Position numbers and translations under genes: made by a program
The notes under the pieces: generated by a model
Databases searched by the model: none
What the model was told of the DNA's origin: nothing
Seen by the model: only the letters and a program-made list of their open reading frames with translations
In this document: positions 32,641 to 46,708 of the stretch, in pieces
How positions within the stretch are numbered: the stretch's first letter is position 1
Layout: each line of letters opens with the position of its first letter
Source: Chlorokybus atmophyticus
Lineage: Eukaryota > Streptophyta > Chlorokybophyceae > Chlorokybales > Chlorokybaceae
Assembly (NCBI GenBank): GCA_009103225.1
Contig: RHPI01001132.1
Coordinates: forward strand, 117,651 to 181,650
Direction: 5' to 3'
DNA: 64,000 nt

Positions 32641-33137
32641 CCCTTTGTAAGGAGAGGGGGTGCTACCTCCTCCCTTTAATCCCCTACCCCAACACCACCA
32701 CCAGCCACGCCGACCACACCGCCGCCGCCAGGGGCAACTGCCGAAGCAGAAGATCCCCTGGCTATGGCGGCTGCTGCGTTAGCAGTGCCGCCATACAGCT
32801 GATATCGACATGAGACTCATGTCTCATGTCGATATCAATGTTACAGTTAAGTAACACTACATTAGGGCCTTAACACTAGGTTAACGGCCCTAATACGGCT
32901 TAATTGGCTGTATATACCCATTGGGACCCTTATTTAATCCTAAATAAGGGCGGGGAACCTCTATAGAGGTAGCACTCCGTTACATTCCCCCCCACTTAGG
33001 TTTCAATGTCCTCATTGAAGGGTTAGCAAAGCCCCACCATGAGCACCGAGAACCAAAGCAGTGAGAGAACCAGGGCGGAAGCGGTAAAGATGTCTGCCAG
33101 CACCCTTTTACCGTCCGCGTGTGGACACAGCACTCCA

Positions 33138-35903
33138 CTACCCCCGAAGAATCTCTTGGCACTTGGTAAGATTCCTTTCGGGCTCCCACGTGTTGTGCTC
33201 AACACCATACCCTTTCCATTTCACTAAGTAAGACGGCGCGCGTCCGCGTCGAGGCTTACGGTGACTCAGGATTGCTTCCACCTCATACTCGAAAGGATCG
33301 TCGCCATCCACTGCAACGGGGGGTGGAGGAGGTTGAACCCAACCGTCAGAACGGTATGGTTTCAGTACACTCACGTGAAACACATTGTGAATGCGTATCG
33401 ACTTTGGCAAGTTCAAACGATACGCGTGAGTGCCGACCCGATCAGTTATTTTGAAAGGGCCTATCCAGCAAGGGAAAAACTTGCGGGTACCCACTCCCTT
33501 GATGGATACGTTTTTGGTACTTAAAAGCACCGAACAGCCCACATCGTAGTTGGCCTCTCTACGATGCGCATCAGCTTGGGCTTTTTGTCTGTCTTGCGCT
33601 GCGCGCAGACAGTCTTTTGCCAACGCTAACCTATCTTGCATGGCCGAAGCCATCTCGCGCGCTGCAGGTACGCGAGTCACGTCAGTAGCGAGCAACTTAA
33701 TGTTCGCAGGACTCAGTGGATGCACTCCGTAATTCAAGAAGAACGGAGTCTCCTGCACACTCTCTTGCCATGCATTATTGATCGCAAACTCAGCCATTGG
33801 GAGATAAATATCCCAATCATTCTGTTTCGGGCTCACATAATGCCGGATGGTTTCCTCAATTACTTGATTGGCGCGTTCTGTCTGACCATCCGTCTGTGGA
33901 TGGTAAGCAGTGCTCATGTTCTGCTGAATGTGTAAGAGGCTGCATAGCGACTTCCAAAACTGAGCCACAAATCGCGGATCGCGATCTGACACAAAGTTGC
34001 GGGGCAAGCCATGCAACTTGAACACAGACGCAACAAAAACCATCGCCAACTCACGGGAGCCTATCTCCGTGCGACAAGGGACAATGTGGACCATTTTTGT
34101 CAAACGATCCACAAAAACTGCAACCGCAGTGTGACCTAATGATGTCTCTGGGAGCTCAGTAATTAAGTCCATACTCACACTTTCCCATTTGCCATCAGGA
34201 ATAGGCAATGGTCGCAGCAAACCAGCGGGTTTCTGACGTAACGGCTTATCACGCTGACATTTGTCACACGTGTCCACATACCGTTTTACGTCAACAGGCA
34301 ACGATGGCCACCAATACAACTGCTGCGCTGCCTTAACAGTCTTGCGACTGCCAAAGTGCCCAGCGTACGGTGGATCGTGTACATCAGCTATGCATTTTGC
34401 ACGCAATCCAGCATGGTCAGGTATTACCAAGCTGGTGCCCACATAATACAAGTTGTCTCGTTTGTTCAGCTTTTGCACGTTGTCCTCCGCCGAGAACCAT
34501 GGGTCAAAAGCATACCCTTGCACAACAGCTTGCACAAACTCATCATCCGGTGGCATTGTACCGCGCGTCGCAAGCAATTGCGCACGCATAACTGCCAACA
34601 ATAATGGACAACGACTCAGAGGATCAGCAACATTAGTTCTGCCTGGCCGGTATACCCACTCAAAGGTATACCGAGACAGAAACTCATTCCAGCGAGCTTG
34701 CCTTCGTGACAAGTTTTGCTGTGTTGAGAAATACACCAATAGATTATGATCAGTCACCACTGTGAACTGAACCCCCTCCAAGTAACATCGCCATGTTTCC
34801 AAAGCATGTACTATACCAAGCAACTCTTGCTCGGTGGTAGTGTAATTTACCTCTGCTGGAATGAACTTCCTACTCTCATAAGCACATGGTCTGCCATCTT
34901 GCAACAGTACTGCACCACACCCAAGGGTGGACGCATCGCTAACCACAGTGAAATGCTTGTCCCAGTTTGGCAATGCCAACACTGGAGCAGAAGTCAAAGC
35001 TAGCTTCACCTGTTGCATAGCAGCTTCTTGTTCAGCTGTCCATAAGAATGGAGCATCTTTTCGCAACAGTTTTGTCAAAGGCACCACTACTGTGGAGTAC
35101 CCCATTATAAACTTGCGAAAGTAGTTTGCCAATCCCAAGAATGATCGCAGCTGATGGATATTCTTAGGTTGAGGCCAATCCTTTACAACTTGCACTTTGC
35201 GAGGGTCAGGTTTCACACCCGCACCGCTCACAATGTGCCCCAAGAATGGCAACTCCGTCTTGCAGAAGTCACACTTTGCAAGATTGGCAAACAAGCGATG
35301 TGTACGCAGCAAGGCGAACACCGCTTCCAAGTGCTGCTTATGCTCTTCCTTGGTTTTACTAAAGACAATGATGTCATCCAAGTAAACCATACCATACTTG
35401 CCAAGTATGCCACCAAAAATCTTATTCATTTCCTTCTGAAACACTGCCGGCGCATTAGTCAATCCAAAAGGTAACACTTTGTATTGATAATGGCCCGACG
35501 GTGTTCTGAATGCTGTTTTGTAAACATTAGAAGGATGAATCCGGATTTGATGATACCCACTTGTCAAGTCCAACGTACTAAAGTACGCATTTCCCGACAG
35601 TTTATCAAACACATCATCAATCCGGGGCAACGGGTATCGATTCTTTACCGTGATCTTGTTCAAAGCACGGTAATCCACACACATGCGCAGCTTTTCATTC
35701 TTTTTCATCACAAACAAGATGGGCGCGCCAAAGGGTGAAGAACTCGGTTCAATAAATCCCTTTTCCAATAATTCTTTGATTTGAGTTTCCATTTCCCCCC
35801 TCTCTCGGGGGCTCAGCCTATATATAGGCCGAAGCGGAGGCTCACTGTCAGGAATGAGTGGTATTGTGTGTCCGACACCTCGATTAGGAGGTAAGCCTGG
35901 CAA
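33138..35903 (-). CDS. pol: Gypsy pol of element G: RT, RNase H, integrase, chromodomain
   Basis: 921 codons, uninterrupted. In order: RT (KIT..NRYPLPRIDD, FSTLDLTSGYHQI, active site YLDD near residue 170), RNase H (VVSDASTLGCGAVL; TEQELLGIVHAL; TDHNLLVY), integrase zinc domain (H...H, then CDKC near 545), integrase core with D in SMDLI, D in SDRDPRF and E in DGQTERAN, and a chromodomain in the last 50 residues (YLVKWKGY..HNTWEPE). This is the normal chromovirus order. The frame begins at TTG straight after a TAA; a glutamate is usual at that TAA in the family (..DELPGLPP). No ATG stands at the start, so pol would have been made as part of a longer gag-pol. The chromodomain would tether integration to modified chromatin. 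Confidence 0.9.
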   Translation of the reverse strand: MPGLPPNRGVGHTIPLIPDSEPPLRPIYRLSPRERGEMETQIKELLEKGFIEPSSSPFGAPILFVMKKNEKLRMCVDYRALNKITVKNRYPLPRIDDVFDKLSGNAYFSTLDLTSGYHQIRIHPSNVYKTAFRTPSGHYQYKVLPFGLTNAPAVFQKEMNKIFGGILGKYGMVYLDDIIVFSKTKEEHKQHLEAVFALLRTHRLFANLAKCDFCKTELPFLGHIVSGAGVKPDPRKVQVVKDWPQPKNIHQLRSFLGLANYFRKFIMGYSTVVVPLTKLLRKDAPFLWTAEQEAAMQQVKLALTSAPVLALPNWDKHFTVVSDASTLGCGAVLLQDGRPCAYESRKFIPAEVNYTTTEQELLGIVHALETWRCYLEGVQFTVVTDHNLLVYFSTQQNLSRRQARWNEFLSRYTFEWVYRPGRTNVADPLSRCPLLLAVMRAQLLATRGTMPPDDEFVQAVVQGYAFDPWFSAEDNVQKLNKRDNLYYVGTSLVIPDHAGLRAKCIADVHDPPYAGHFGSRKTVKAAQQLYWWPSLPVDVKRYVDTCDKCQRDKPLRQKPAGLLRPLPIPDGKWESVSMDLITELPETSLGHTAVAVFVDRLTKMVHIVPCRTEIGSRELAMVFVASVFKLHGLPRNFVSDRDPRFVAQFWKSLCSLLHIQQNMSTAYHPQTDGQTERANQVIEETIRHYVSPKQNDWDIYLPMAEFAINNAWQESVQETPFFLNYGVHPLSPANIKLLATDVTRVPAAREMASAMQDRLALAKDCLRAAQDRQKAQADAHRREANYDVGCSVLLSTKNVSIKGVGTRKFFPCWIGPFKITDRVGTHAYRLNLPKSIRIHNVFHVSVLKPYRSDGWVQPPPPPVAVDGDDPFEYEVEAILSHRKPRRGRAPSYLVKWKGYGVEHNTWEPERNLTKCQEILRG

Positions 35904-38372
35904 TTAATCTAAGAACACATCTTGATACTTCTCAATAATGTCTGCAACACAATCTGTATTTCCCGGCACAAAGTCGTCCGACGACGTTAAGTGTACCACA
36001 AAAGCCGGTGTGTTTTTGCGCAACGCACGTTTCACTTGCAGTGCAGTGAGTAGCGCAGGGTCGGGCTGCTTGTGGTCCAAGCTATGTGACCCTTTCACAG
36101 ACAATGTTACACGCTTACGACCTTTCTTTACCGTGCACAAACGTGCGCTAGTATCCAATGTCATTTTAACATTTTCCTGCCATTCCTGTCCTAATACCAC
36201 ATCAACACCTGATATGTCGATGGATACCACTATGAAAGTAAGAGTGGCATGATAATTACCAATCTTTACTTTCATTTTTATTTCCCCTTTCACTGGCAAC
36301 GCACCCCCCGCACCGGCAGCTGAAAATGCTGAGGGTTTGCACGCTATCTTGTTGCGCACAACCCATTGTTCCTCAACGAAGTTGTGTGTTGCACCAGTGT
36401 CAATCAAGAACGAACTGTTTACACCTTGCATTGTGCCACTAAATGTCCACAACAGAGGTACCACCCGTCCTTGAAATGTAGCCAAGAGTCCATGACTAAT
36501 GCGAGGGTTGATCAAGATGGCTGACAACCGTACTGTCCTTGTTTCACGCTTGCTGAATTGCTTCAACACAGACCCTCCGCGAGTATGTTTTAACCATGGG
36601 CCATGATACTTTGGCACCATCACCACCATACTCAAGGTTCTGTGCTTATTCTGCAACTCATTCAATGCATGCGACACATCGGTAAGCATGTTGAACTCCA
36701 CAAGTACAAGCACACAAGCATTCTCTTCCACTTTTTCAACATCAAAGAGTGGCAACTTGTCATGTGCTTGCCATGCATGTGTCATTACATGCACTTGAGA
36801 CAGATCATCAAACCAGTTTGCTACTTGCATCTCAAGCAACTGGCTATCAATGGCATCTACATTAATCACGGCGTAATCCTATTCAACCTTCTTGGCCTTG
36901 CCCTTCTTGGCGGGGCAGTGTTTTGCAATGTGACCCGGCTGGTGACATACGTAACAGGTGCGAGCCGCAGCGGGTGTAGCACCACCAGCAGATGTGCCAC
37001 CGGTCGGAAGCGTGAATGTCTTTGCCTTCTTTGCCGTGTGCGCACTCGGCTGAGGGTAACGCTTTCCTCCCACCCCGTGCGGCTTGGCCGCAGCTGCCAC
37101 ATGTGCCTTTTCCTGCACCGCCGTGTCATCACTGTACAAATACACGCTCAGCTTCTGCAGCTGGGCCAAGTCCTCAGGAACCCAAGGAAGTCCCGTTGCC
37201 GTGTTGTACTGCAGCTAATCGCGCCCACGCGCATCCAAGCCGCGCTTATACAACTCAAACTGCTCAGCCTTGTCCATGGGCATGAGGCCACTGTTCACGC
37301 GGCCCACCAACGCTTGGAACTCCTGCAGATAGACTGAAGCCGTCCTGCCATTCTGTCGCAGCTTGTTGAGCTTGTTGCGAGCCTGAGTAGCTGGATCCAT
37401 GCCACCATAGCGCTCCATAAGGAACTTAAATAGTGCCTCCACTGTCTTCGTTGCACCATCCTCTATCTGCCTCGCCCACTCGGCGAGAGCGTCAGATGGC
37501 ATGAGCAACTCAGCAACAGCAATGTGCTCGCCAACTGGTCGCTTCAGTGCTGTCAAGTAGTGCTCAACAGTGACCACCCAATCATGGATGCTGACACTGC
37601 CGTTGGGCTTGAACTTCTCAGGCTTGTTCAGTGCTGTAACCGGCAGCCCCGCTGATGCTCCAGCTGCTGAAGTAGCACCCGCCACCTGTTGGCGCAGCGC
37701 CACCAACTCAGACTGCATAGCATCGAGGCGTGCCGTCAACTGCACTCGTCCAGTCAACTTGTCTTCCAAGTTAGGTCATAAGTACCAGAACACGTCCTTG
37801 CAACGCTGTGAGGTTTCCACTCCCAAGTTGACCAAAGCCTCAAACGCCATTCGCTTGCCTTGGTAAGGGAGAGGCTTATCGTAAACAGCCATCAGAGCAG
37901 CCACCTTCGGATCACCGCGCACGAGTGGCGGAACATTGTTCGTCAACTCGTGCTCAATCATGCGGATCACCATCTCCTTGCTCGCGCGAGGGAGAGTGGC
38001 AAAATCTGTTGCATAGCTATCACGAACCTTTTGTGCCCATGCATCCCACACTTCCTGACGAAGCTGTGGGTGAGCATCGATCAAGACTTTGCGCTCTCGC
38101 GCATACTTCTCAATAGCCCCACCAATGACAGACTGTGTGTCCATTGTAGCTGGCCCACTCTGAGTAGATTGATCGGGAGAAGCTTCGCTATCCTGCGCAG
38201 CTTCCTCTTTGTCACTCTCAGTGAGCTTGTAGCTCTCACTCGTGTCCGAGTCTCTCGCTTTGTCATCACTTGATGGTTCGTATGATGACGATGAGTCAGG
38301 GACGGTAAAGTACTTCTCACCTCCCTCTCCTTGGTCAGACATCTGCCCAAAGACAGCCGTTAGCAAGTGCAC
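35904..38372 (-). pseudogene. gag: Gag and protease of element G, one frame with four stops
   Basis: The whole stretch is in the same frame as pol. First true ATG probably at 38342. An acidic serine-rich head and helical part end at TGA 37778-37776. A Retrotrans_gag-like domain (EFQALVGRVNS, EQFELYKRGL) ends at TAG 37217-37215. A zinc knuckle (CYVCHQPGHIAKHC) and lysine-rich tail end at TAG 36881-36879. The aspartic protease (FLIDTGATHNF and DVVLGQEW) runs to TAA 35906-35904. No frameshift occurs over 5.2 kb. The TAG after the knuckle stands at the usual gag/protease boundary, where some retroelements use stop-codon read-through. Confidence 0.75.
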
Positions 38373-39114
38373 AAGTACTCAGATTGTGCACTGCAATACA
38401 GGCAAAATCCAATAATTTTGTCTCGTCAAGTTTTGAGGCGTTACGGTGGAGCTTACAGCCCCAAAAGAGCTCTCCACACACCTCTCAACTAGACACTCAC
38501 TCTGCAACAAATCGTGCGCGAATCCACGCGACGGTTCACGAGTTATGATCTCTCAAAGTTTTCACTTTGTACAACCCAGCACAATTCACAACTGTGGTTG
38601 ACACTTAGGGTGCCAAAATCTCGTCAAATCGACCTTACAGGCCGATATCGACCAGTTGTGAATGGTGAGTTTGATATCGGCCGCTCAGAAAATTCTGGCG
38701 GCCTCACCGCACAAAATGGCGGCACTGAGACAGTCGATGTTGCCACCGAACTGCCCCCCCCAAGGGAATTTCCAGTTTAATAGAAAAACGCTTACACCAC
38801 CACGAATCCACGTGGTGGTACACACACAATATAATACAATCAATGTATGTTTACTATGTGTTGTGCTGCAATGCAATGCTTCAGGGACAGGCCTGAATGG
38901 CCGNGGCACTGCCAGTGCCGCCATACAGCTGATATCCACATGAGACTCATGTCTCATGTCGATATCAGTGTTACAGTTAAGTAACACTACATTAGGGCCT
39001 TAACACTAGGTTAACGGCCTTAATACGGCTTAATTGGCTGTATATACCCGTTGGGACCCTTATTTAATCCTAAATAAGGGCGGGGAACCTCTATAGAGGT
39101 AGCACTTCGTTACA

Positions 39115-39510
39115 CCCTTGCACGCGAGATGTACTTCTGGATTGGCTCTTTGTGCTCCATCTTCAGAAGTGTCAGCTTGCGTCTCAGCTACAACTTGCGC
39201 GAGTCACTATTGGCCTTGAAGAGGGTGTTGAAGACCTCCCACGCCTCACGTCCAGTCTTGCAATCCGCAATAAAAGGGAGATGGAAGTCTTTGACGTGCA
39301 AGCCTATCAGCGCAAAAGCTGATAGTGAGTTCTCTGTCCAGGTACCAGCGTCACCTACTCTTGGCCGTAATAACGTGGAGGAGGTGGGGTCGACAAATCT
39401 CCAGAGTTTCTTGCGGATCAGCACCAACTTCATCTTCAGCGACCATGCAGCGTAGTTGTGCAGATCAAGAGACTCGATGGGCATCCTATCTGTGTCAGCT
39501 ATTACTTGCT
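39115..39510 (-). pseudogene. 5' part of copy-3 gag
   Basis: Encodes SLDLHNYAAW and the TGREAWEVFNTLFKAN block of the copia-type Gag. The other part lies at 32300-32645 beyond element G. Confidence 0.7.
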
Positions 39511-39622
39511 ACACAATAGTACAACTCACCCTCTCCCCAAGAACACTCTACTGGTAGGCCTATGCTCAACACATTCTCCCACTAGCACAAGCAATCACAC
39601 AAGCGAGTGTGGGCCCATAACC

Positions 39623-41318
<1,696 letters not shown>

Positions 41319-41321
41319 NTA

Positions 41322-41702
41322 CGACAGCTCATAAAACAATTTAAGGGGATTACGAAACATTTGGGCGACTTGCTCTAGGCTAAGCGTGGGTTTGCAACCC
41401 GCGCGCCAAGCTATTGTAACCTACGGCCGCATTAAAGCCCCGGACACAATGGCAAGTCGTGTCGTAAGCCGGTGAGGGTGGCTGATGCCAGACGATCAAT
41501 GGATGGGTTTTCAATTGATTGTGAACCGGTTGCACATCAATAGGCCGCAGGCGTGGACCGGTCGCGGGCGGTCGTGACTGCGGTGTCGTAAGCTGTGCAA
41601 GGGCGTGAGAGAAAGGGAATGTAGTATGAATTCCCTTTCTTGGCTGGTTGAATTGGGGAGGAATGCAACGAATTAGTATAGGTTGTCATAAACCTCCCTC
41701 AT
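41322..41702. repeat. Palindrome, inner left arm
   Basis: Reverse complement of 42555-42935 with about 15 differences in 381 bp (near 4%). No coding capacity recognised. Confidence 0.85.
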
Positions 41703-42355
41703 GATAGCGCTTTTGCTATGCTAGCCTAGTGCTCGGTACCCCCTTTGTTACAATGGGTACAAATGGGTGGAAGCATTGCATTATCTAGCACCTCGTACAT
41801 GATACGACCAGAACAATGCTTATGAGCATGGCATCGCTACAGCCGTGGGCGCTACCGCCATTGCAGGCCATTAAGCCATACTTTGCGACTGCCGCTTCGC
41901 GATAGGTGCCGAAAACAGCGCCGGGTGACATTGCGTGGTAATTAACGTAACGCTGCATATCGCCGCACATAAATACCAAACCCCCTCATATAAAAGACCC
42001 GCCATTCAACACAACAAGCCTCTAAACTATAGAGGGGCTTTGTTTGTAAGGGGGGGTTGTATTCAATCAAAGCGGTACTTGTAGTGCGCAGCTGGTGACC
42101 AAGTGTGTTATATTAACATTTTCCGTTTTTTTGATGTGAGACTGAAATATTATGTTTGCTTGTAATTGTTAATCAGCGAAAGAGAAAGGGGGGGCTGTGT
42201 TAGGTAATGGGAGCGTTGGTGTAAGATGATACATGTGTATACGTGGCATGCAGGTTGTGCATGGCGTGCAACCCACATGAATATGTGATATTGTTTAACT
42301 TTGTTAAACGTTTATCCACGATCAATGCAAGATCGATCGTTACCAATGTCATGAA
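41703..42355. other. Palindrome centre (spacer)
   Basis: 653 bp between the inner arms, with no supported gene. AGCCTCTAAACTATAGAGGGGCT near 42020 can form a short hairpin. Confidence 0.5.
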
Positions 42356-42552
42356 TGTTAAATGTTATACGTTGTAGAAAGTACATGTATAGGCGGCGCC
42401 TACATGTAGTTGGTATGATTAGCTTAATATGTATAGTTACGGGAGTTACCAGAGTTACGAGAGTTACGGGAATTACGGCAGTTATGGTCAACTATGATCA
42501 ACTTTGACTTTGACCGTTGACTTTGACCATTGACTAGTGTTGACTTTGACCA
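42356..42552 (+). mobile_element. Truncated LTR of family A in the palindrome centre
   Basis: Starts TGTTAAATGTTATACG, keeps the TTACGGGAG repeats and part of the TTGAC block, then breaks off before the TATA box and meets the inner right arm. Confidence 0.75.
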
Positions 42553-42554
42553 GA

Positions 42555-42935
42555 ATGAGGGAGGTTTATGACAACCTGTACTAATTCGTTGCATTCCTCC
42601 ACAATTCAACCAGCCAAGAAAGGGAATTCATACTACATTCCTTTCTCTCATGCCCTTGCACAGCTTACGACACCACAGTCACGACCGCCCGCGACCGGTC
42701 CACGCCTGCGGCCTATTGATGTGCAACCGGTTCACAATCAATTGGAAACCCATCAATTGACTGTCTGGCATCAGCCACCCTCACCGGCTTACGACACGAC
42801 TTGCCATTATGTCCGGGGCTTTAATGCAGCCGTAGGGTACAATAGCTTGGCGCGCGGGTTGCAAACCCACGCTTAGCCTAGAGCAAGTCGCCCAAATGTT
42901 TCGCAATCCCCTTAAACTTTTTCATGAGCTGTCGT
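42555..42935. repeat. Palindrome, inner right arm
   Basis: Partner of 41322-41702. Confidence 0.85.
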
Positions 42936-43164
42936 GTTTTCTATCCCTCAACGGGAGTCAAACCCACGACAATTAAAGCTTTAATACTAAAGTAAGAAAG
43001 GGGGTTCCGACGACTAGGGGATGATAGCAAAAGCGCTATTATGAGTGAGGTCTGCAACAATTGTACCAATTCGTTACATCGCCCTGCCTGGTGTGTGTGT
43101 GTTAGGGTTAGGGGGGTTCAATGACAAATTGAGCCCCCCCCGATTATGTTATGGGAAAGGNGGG

Positions 43165-43775
43165 GCTTAACTAGCATAGTCAAGTTGCCTCAATTAGCAT
43201 ATTTATAGTAACTCAAGAGCGGACATGGGTCGCCCTGGTCGGGTGCCACTTAACCGTTCTTCCCATGCAACATAACCACAGTAAAACAACATGCTTGTCG
43301 TCACCTGCACAAGTGATGGCACATGCGCCACTCGGCGAAGTGGTGCAAGCCCATCAACATCATCAATAACAATGTTATGCTGTTAAATGTTATAGGTTGT
43401 AGAAAGTACATGTACATGTATAGGCGGCGCCTACATGTAGTTGGTACGATCAGCTTAACCTTTATAGGTACGGGAGTTACGGGAATTACGAGAGTTATGG
43501 GAGTTACGGCAGTTATGGTCAACCATAATTAACTTTGACTTTAACCATTGACTTTGACCATTGACTAGTGTTGACTAATGTTGACTTTTACCAGAGTTGA
43601 CCAGAGTCAACTAGTGCTTAGTAGTATAGTATATAAAACACTGTATACTGCTTAATACAATGGCTCGCACATTGTCTCTTTAGTTGGCGTGCTTGCTGCA
43701 CTTGTCCTTGGTGTGTGCACACTTGTATGTAAGAGGCAAATACACACATACTAGGCGCATTACTAATTCTCAACA
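43165..43775. repeat. Palindrome, outer right arm
   Basis: Partner of 39623-40200, including the LTR described next. Confidence 0.85.
43381..43775 (+). mobile_element. Solo LTR of family A
   Basis: Complete LTR, TGTTAAATG to CTCAACA, flanked by the exact 5-bp duplication TATGC (43376-43380 and 43776-43780). Confidence 0.85.
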
Positions 43776-43780
43776 TATGC

Positions 43781-44869
43781 TTGCTGTAAAAGCCACCCAC
43801 AATGGTGCGCACCTATACAATATGACGAGATGTAACGCGGCTAGTATTCGTATTTCAAGTGTGTGGGTACACAGTCAATTAACATATATGTTTGATGGAC
43901 ATTCATGTTAAGCATATTATCAGTGTTAAATGTTGCGATAATCAAGCAATATTGATACTTCATTAATGGTGTTTAAAACACAGAGGTTCATGTTGACTAC
44001 GTTATTGTGAATCGTTAGACAAGATCTTCTCACATATTAACGTTTTTAATACTTTTAATACTTATGTTAATTGTGTCAACAACGCAGTTGATTTAATGTA
44101 TGTGTTAAATCTTCCAATGATGCGGTTACATTCAAGCTTATTTGAAAGCTACAAACCATTGCAAGATTTTTGCAAGGTACGAATGTTGTTATCTTTGCAA
44201 GTGATGTTGATATTGCGTACTGTGTGATCAGGAGTGGCTGTGGCTCCACACAGTGATGAAACTATGAGATAATGGTGCAATCTTCTTATTGGTTGCTTGC
44301 ACCCAAGGGTAAGAATTATTAAAGGTTTGGTGTGAGCCTAGGATATGTAAGTACAAGGACACTTACCACAAGATGGTTGGCCGCGGCATGCCATAACCCG
44401 TCGCTACTTGATGACGTCGTCCATTAGCTCGTCATAGCCTCATGATGCTACACCTTCTTCATCTGTACATGTTGTAGCTTCCTCCATGCATGTATGCTAG
44501 CTTAGAATCCTCAAGCTGCCCCATCAATGTACATACTGACACACATGATGCGACACTCGCAACAAGCGCGTCTTAGCCAACTGACTCGAGCATGGGCTTC
44601 TATACTAGCCAATTGGCATGTGATGCACGGGGAGATGAGGCTCAGTCCGTTCCCAAGATGTGCCATACGCTCATACACTTCGCACATGCATATTCAAGCA
44701 CGTGCACACTCATGGTAAGCACACAACCAAGGCAACAACCATGTCTTAAAGCCTCTTCAAGTAGGTGTATGCTCCAAATACAACAAGGGATTTGCACTCA
44801 ACTAGCTGCAACACAATTAAGGACACTTACATACCATCCTACCATGTCTCTACAACCGTCTTAACCATT
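43781..44869. other. No recognised feature
   Basis: About 1.1 kb, AT-rich at first, without a supported gene or repeat. Confidence 0.4.
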
Positions 44870-44874
44870 TTGGC

Positions 44875-45544
44875 TATAACAGCCAAGGCCAAATTTCCTA
44901 ATTTTCATGGCCATATTAGGCCTTATCTATGAGATACCATGTTTTCCATGAATTTTGACGGATATCAGCGAGTTGCGAGTTTGCCGCAGATATCGACCGG
45001 CCTAGTGCCAGTCTGGAAGACGCCAGAAAACGAATGGCCAGTCGACAAGGGCTCGACCATATTTCTGAAAGGGCCTGGCGCCAAGTAGTATAACTTGACC
45101 ATATGAGCAGCAACTGAGGAGATCTTTAGTGCGTCGCAAAGGTCGAGAAGTGTACTACTAGATTCTGCAAGAATATCTTAGCTTTTAATTCCGTCTAGCA
45201 CTAGAATCGTTTGGACAGTAGCATGTGCAGACTGGTAGGTATAAAAGTGACTATCTACAATTTGCAATACAACCTTTAATTCCCTAATTTCTTGTGTGCA
45301 AGCTTGGTGGTGGTTAGTAGGGGTTGCTAGCGAGTGTCCACTGGTGTGTGCTTGCTGGTGTAACAATCCAAGGCGCTACACAAGCCGGTATGTAGCTTCG
45401 AGCGCATGCGCGTGCGTACGCGAGTGGCGGGGCGCGCGTGCGTGCTTGGCAGAGGGGGCAAGGTTCCGGTGTGAATGCTGTGGCTTGGTGAGAGGGTTGT
45501 TGATTGGACCAACTCACAGGTAGCAAGGCACGAATAACGTCACA
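44875..45544 (+). repeat. 5' LTR of element D
   Basis: 670 bp; starts TATAACAG (3' LTR: TGCAATAG) and ends CGTCACA. A third diverged copy is the solo LTR at 21855-22523. Confidence 0.85.
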
Positions 45545-45639
45545 ACTAATAGTGAAGCACGGTTTACGACGGTGAGACAGGAAGTGTGTGGGCGTTTACA
45601 CTTTTGATTCGGAAGCGGTGTGTAGTGTGTTGGTGGAGA

Positions 45640-46640
45640 TGGAGGATGCTCGCATGGAATAGCTTCAAGCTGCCATCTTAGCATCGAGGGAAGAGCTTCA
45701 TCACACTCAAGCGGCGGCACAAGCACAACGCGAGGCGTATGAGCATGCAATGACGCGTGTACAAGTTCCCATGGCATTAGCTAGCGCGTGCATATGAAGG
45801 TGCCAAAGCTCAAGCCATTGAAGGGTCAACGTGATGGAGATGCAGTAAATGAATGAATTTTCCAAGTATCATTTTGGTTGAAGCTCACGGAGATGCCCAC
45901 GCATGTGCACGTGTTGCAGCGACATTGCTTGAAGGTGCAGCACTTTTACAATGGAGACATCGCTGTACGCGTGTTGCAAGTGGGTTGGCGCTACCATCGA
46001 CCACCATGAAAGAGTTGGCAACGGAGGTCAGGCTTCACTTTATTCCCGTTGAGAGCGTGAAGGCCGCACGCGACAAACTTGCAGCCCTTGTGCAAATGGG
46101 GTCGGTGATGGCGTACACGGCTGCATTTCAGCGATTGGTGATGTCCATACCCAATATGACCGAGGAGGAGCAGCTGGACAGGTATACACATGGTTTAAAA
46201 CCTTTGGGGCGTAAAAAAGTGGAGCTACAAGACCCGAAGACACTTGCAGAGGCTATACGCATCGCGGAGCGCCTCGACGCGTTGTACTTCAAGTCCACCA
46301 CAAGAAACACTGACTGAAGGCAAAGGCATGGTGATCAGCCCCGGGGAGGCTTCAACATGCATAGAGACGAGGATTCTAAGTTAGTGCTTGCCATTGGAGG
46401 TGGAGCTGACTCTGATCCTGCACCAATGGAGGTGGGTGCCATACACACGCGTAGAAGTGAGGCGGAGCATGGCGGACGTGGTGAAAGAGGTAAAGGTGTG
46501 CGCAAGTGTTATGTGTGTGGGTCGATTGAGCATTTGGCGTAAGGATGCCCCAACAAAGCACGAAAAAGCCAACACCGAATGGCAACCCTCGCCATGATTG
46601 TCGCGGTAACACCATGGAGCAAAACGGCGTGGAGCAGGAA
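45640..46640 (+). pseudogene. Gag of element D
   Basis: Gag frame 45853-46317 (ALLQWRHRC, FQRLVMSIPNMTEEEQLDRY) continues in frame to a knuckle, CYVCGSIEHLA-stop-GC, where a TAA sits inside the CCHC motif. Earlier codons are in other frames after indels. Structural protein of a gypsy element, no longer functional. Confidence 0.75.
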
Positions 46641-46708
46641 AACGACTTCCCCCGATAGGTGAGGAGGCTACTGCTGCGGATGGGAAGGAGCCTCATGCAC
46701 AAACGGAT

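Larger units (their letters stand above)
32646..39114 (-). mobile_element. Chromodomain Ty3/gypsy retrotransposon (chromovirus), element G
   Basis: Inserted in gag of gag-only copy 3 with an exact 5-bp duplication CCCTT (32641-32645 and 39115-39119). 3' LTR 32646-32984 (339 bp, TGTA...TACA) with polypurine tract AAGTGGGGGGGAA beside it. The 5' LTR is resolved only from 38905 to 39114; an N at 38904 hides the rest and the primer site. The overlapping LTR parts differ at about 5 of 210 positions, so insertion is fairly recent. Confidence 0.85.

Noticed and set aside
33138-38372. Non-standard genetic code (stop codons read as amino acids, as in some ulvophyte algae)
   Set aside because: The host genes end in TAA or TGA in the normal way, and in-frame TAG/TGA in the elements fall at expected Trp, Lys and Glu positions rather than at one fixed residue.
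42936-43035. Possible tRNA on the minus strand (GGGTTTGACTCCC resembles a T-arm)
   Set aside because: Only the T-arm-like hairpin fits; D-arm, anticodon arm and acceptor stem do not fold.
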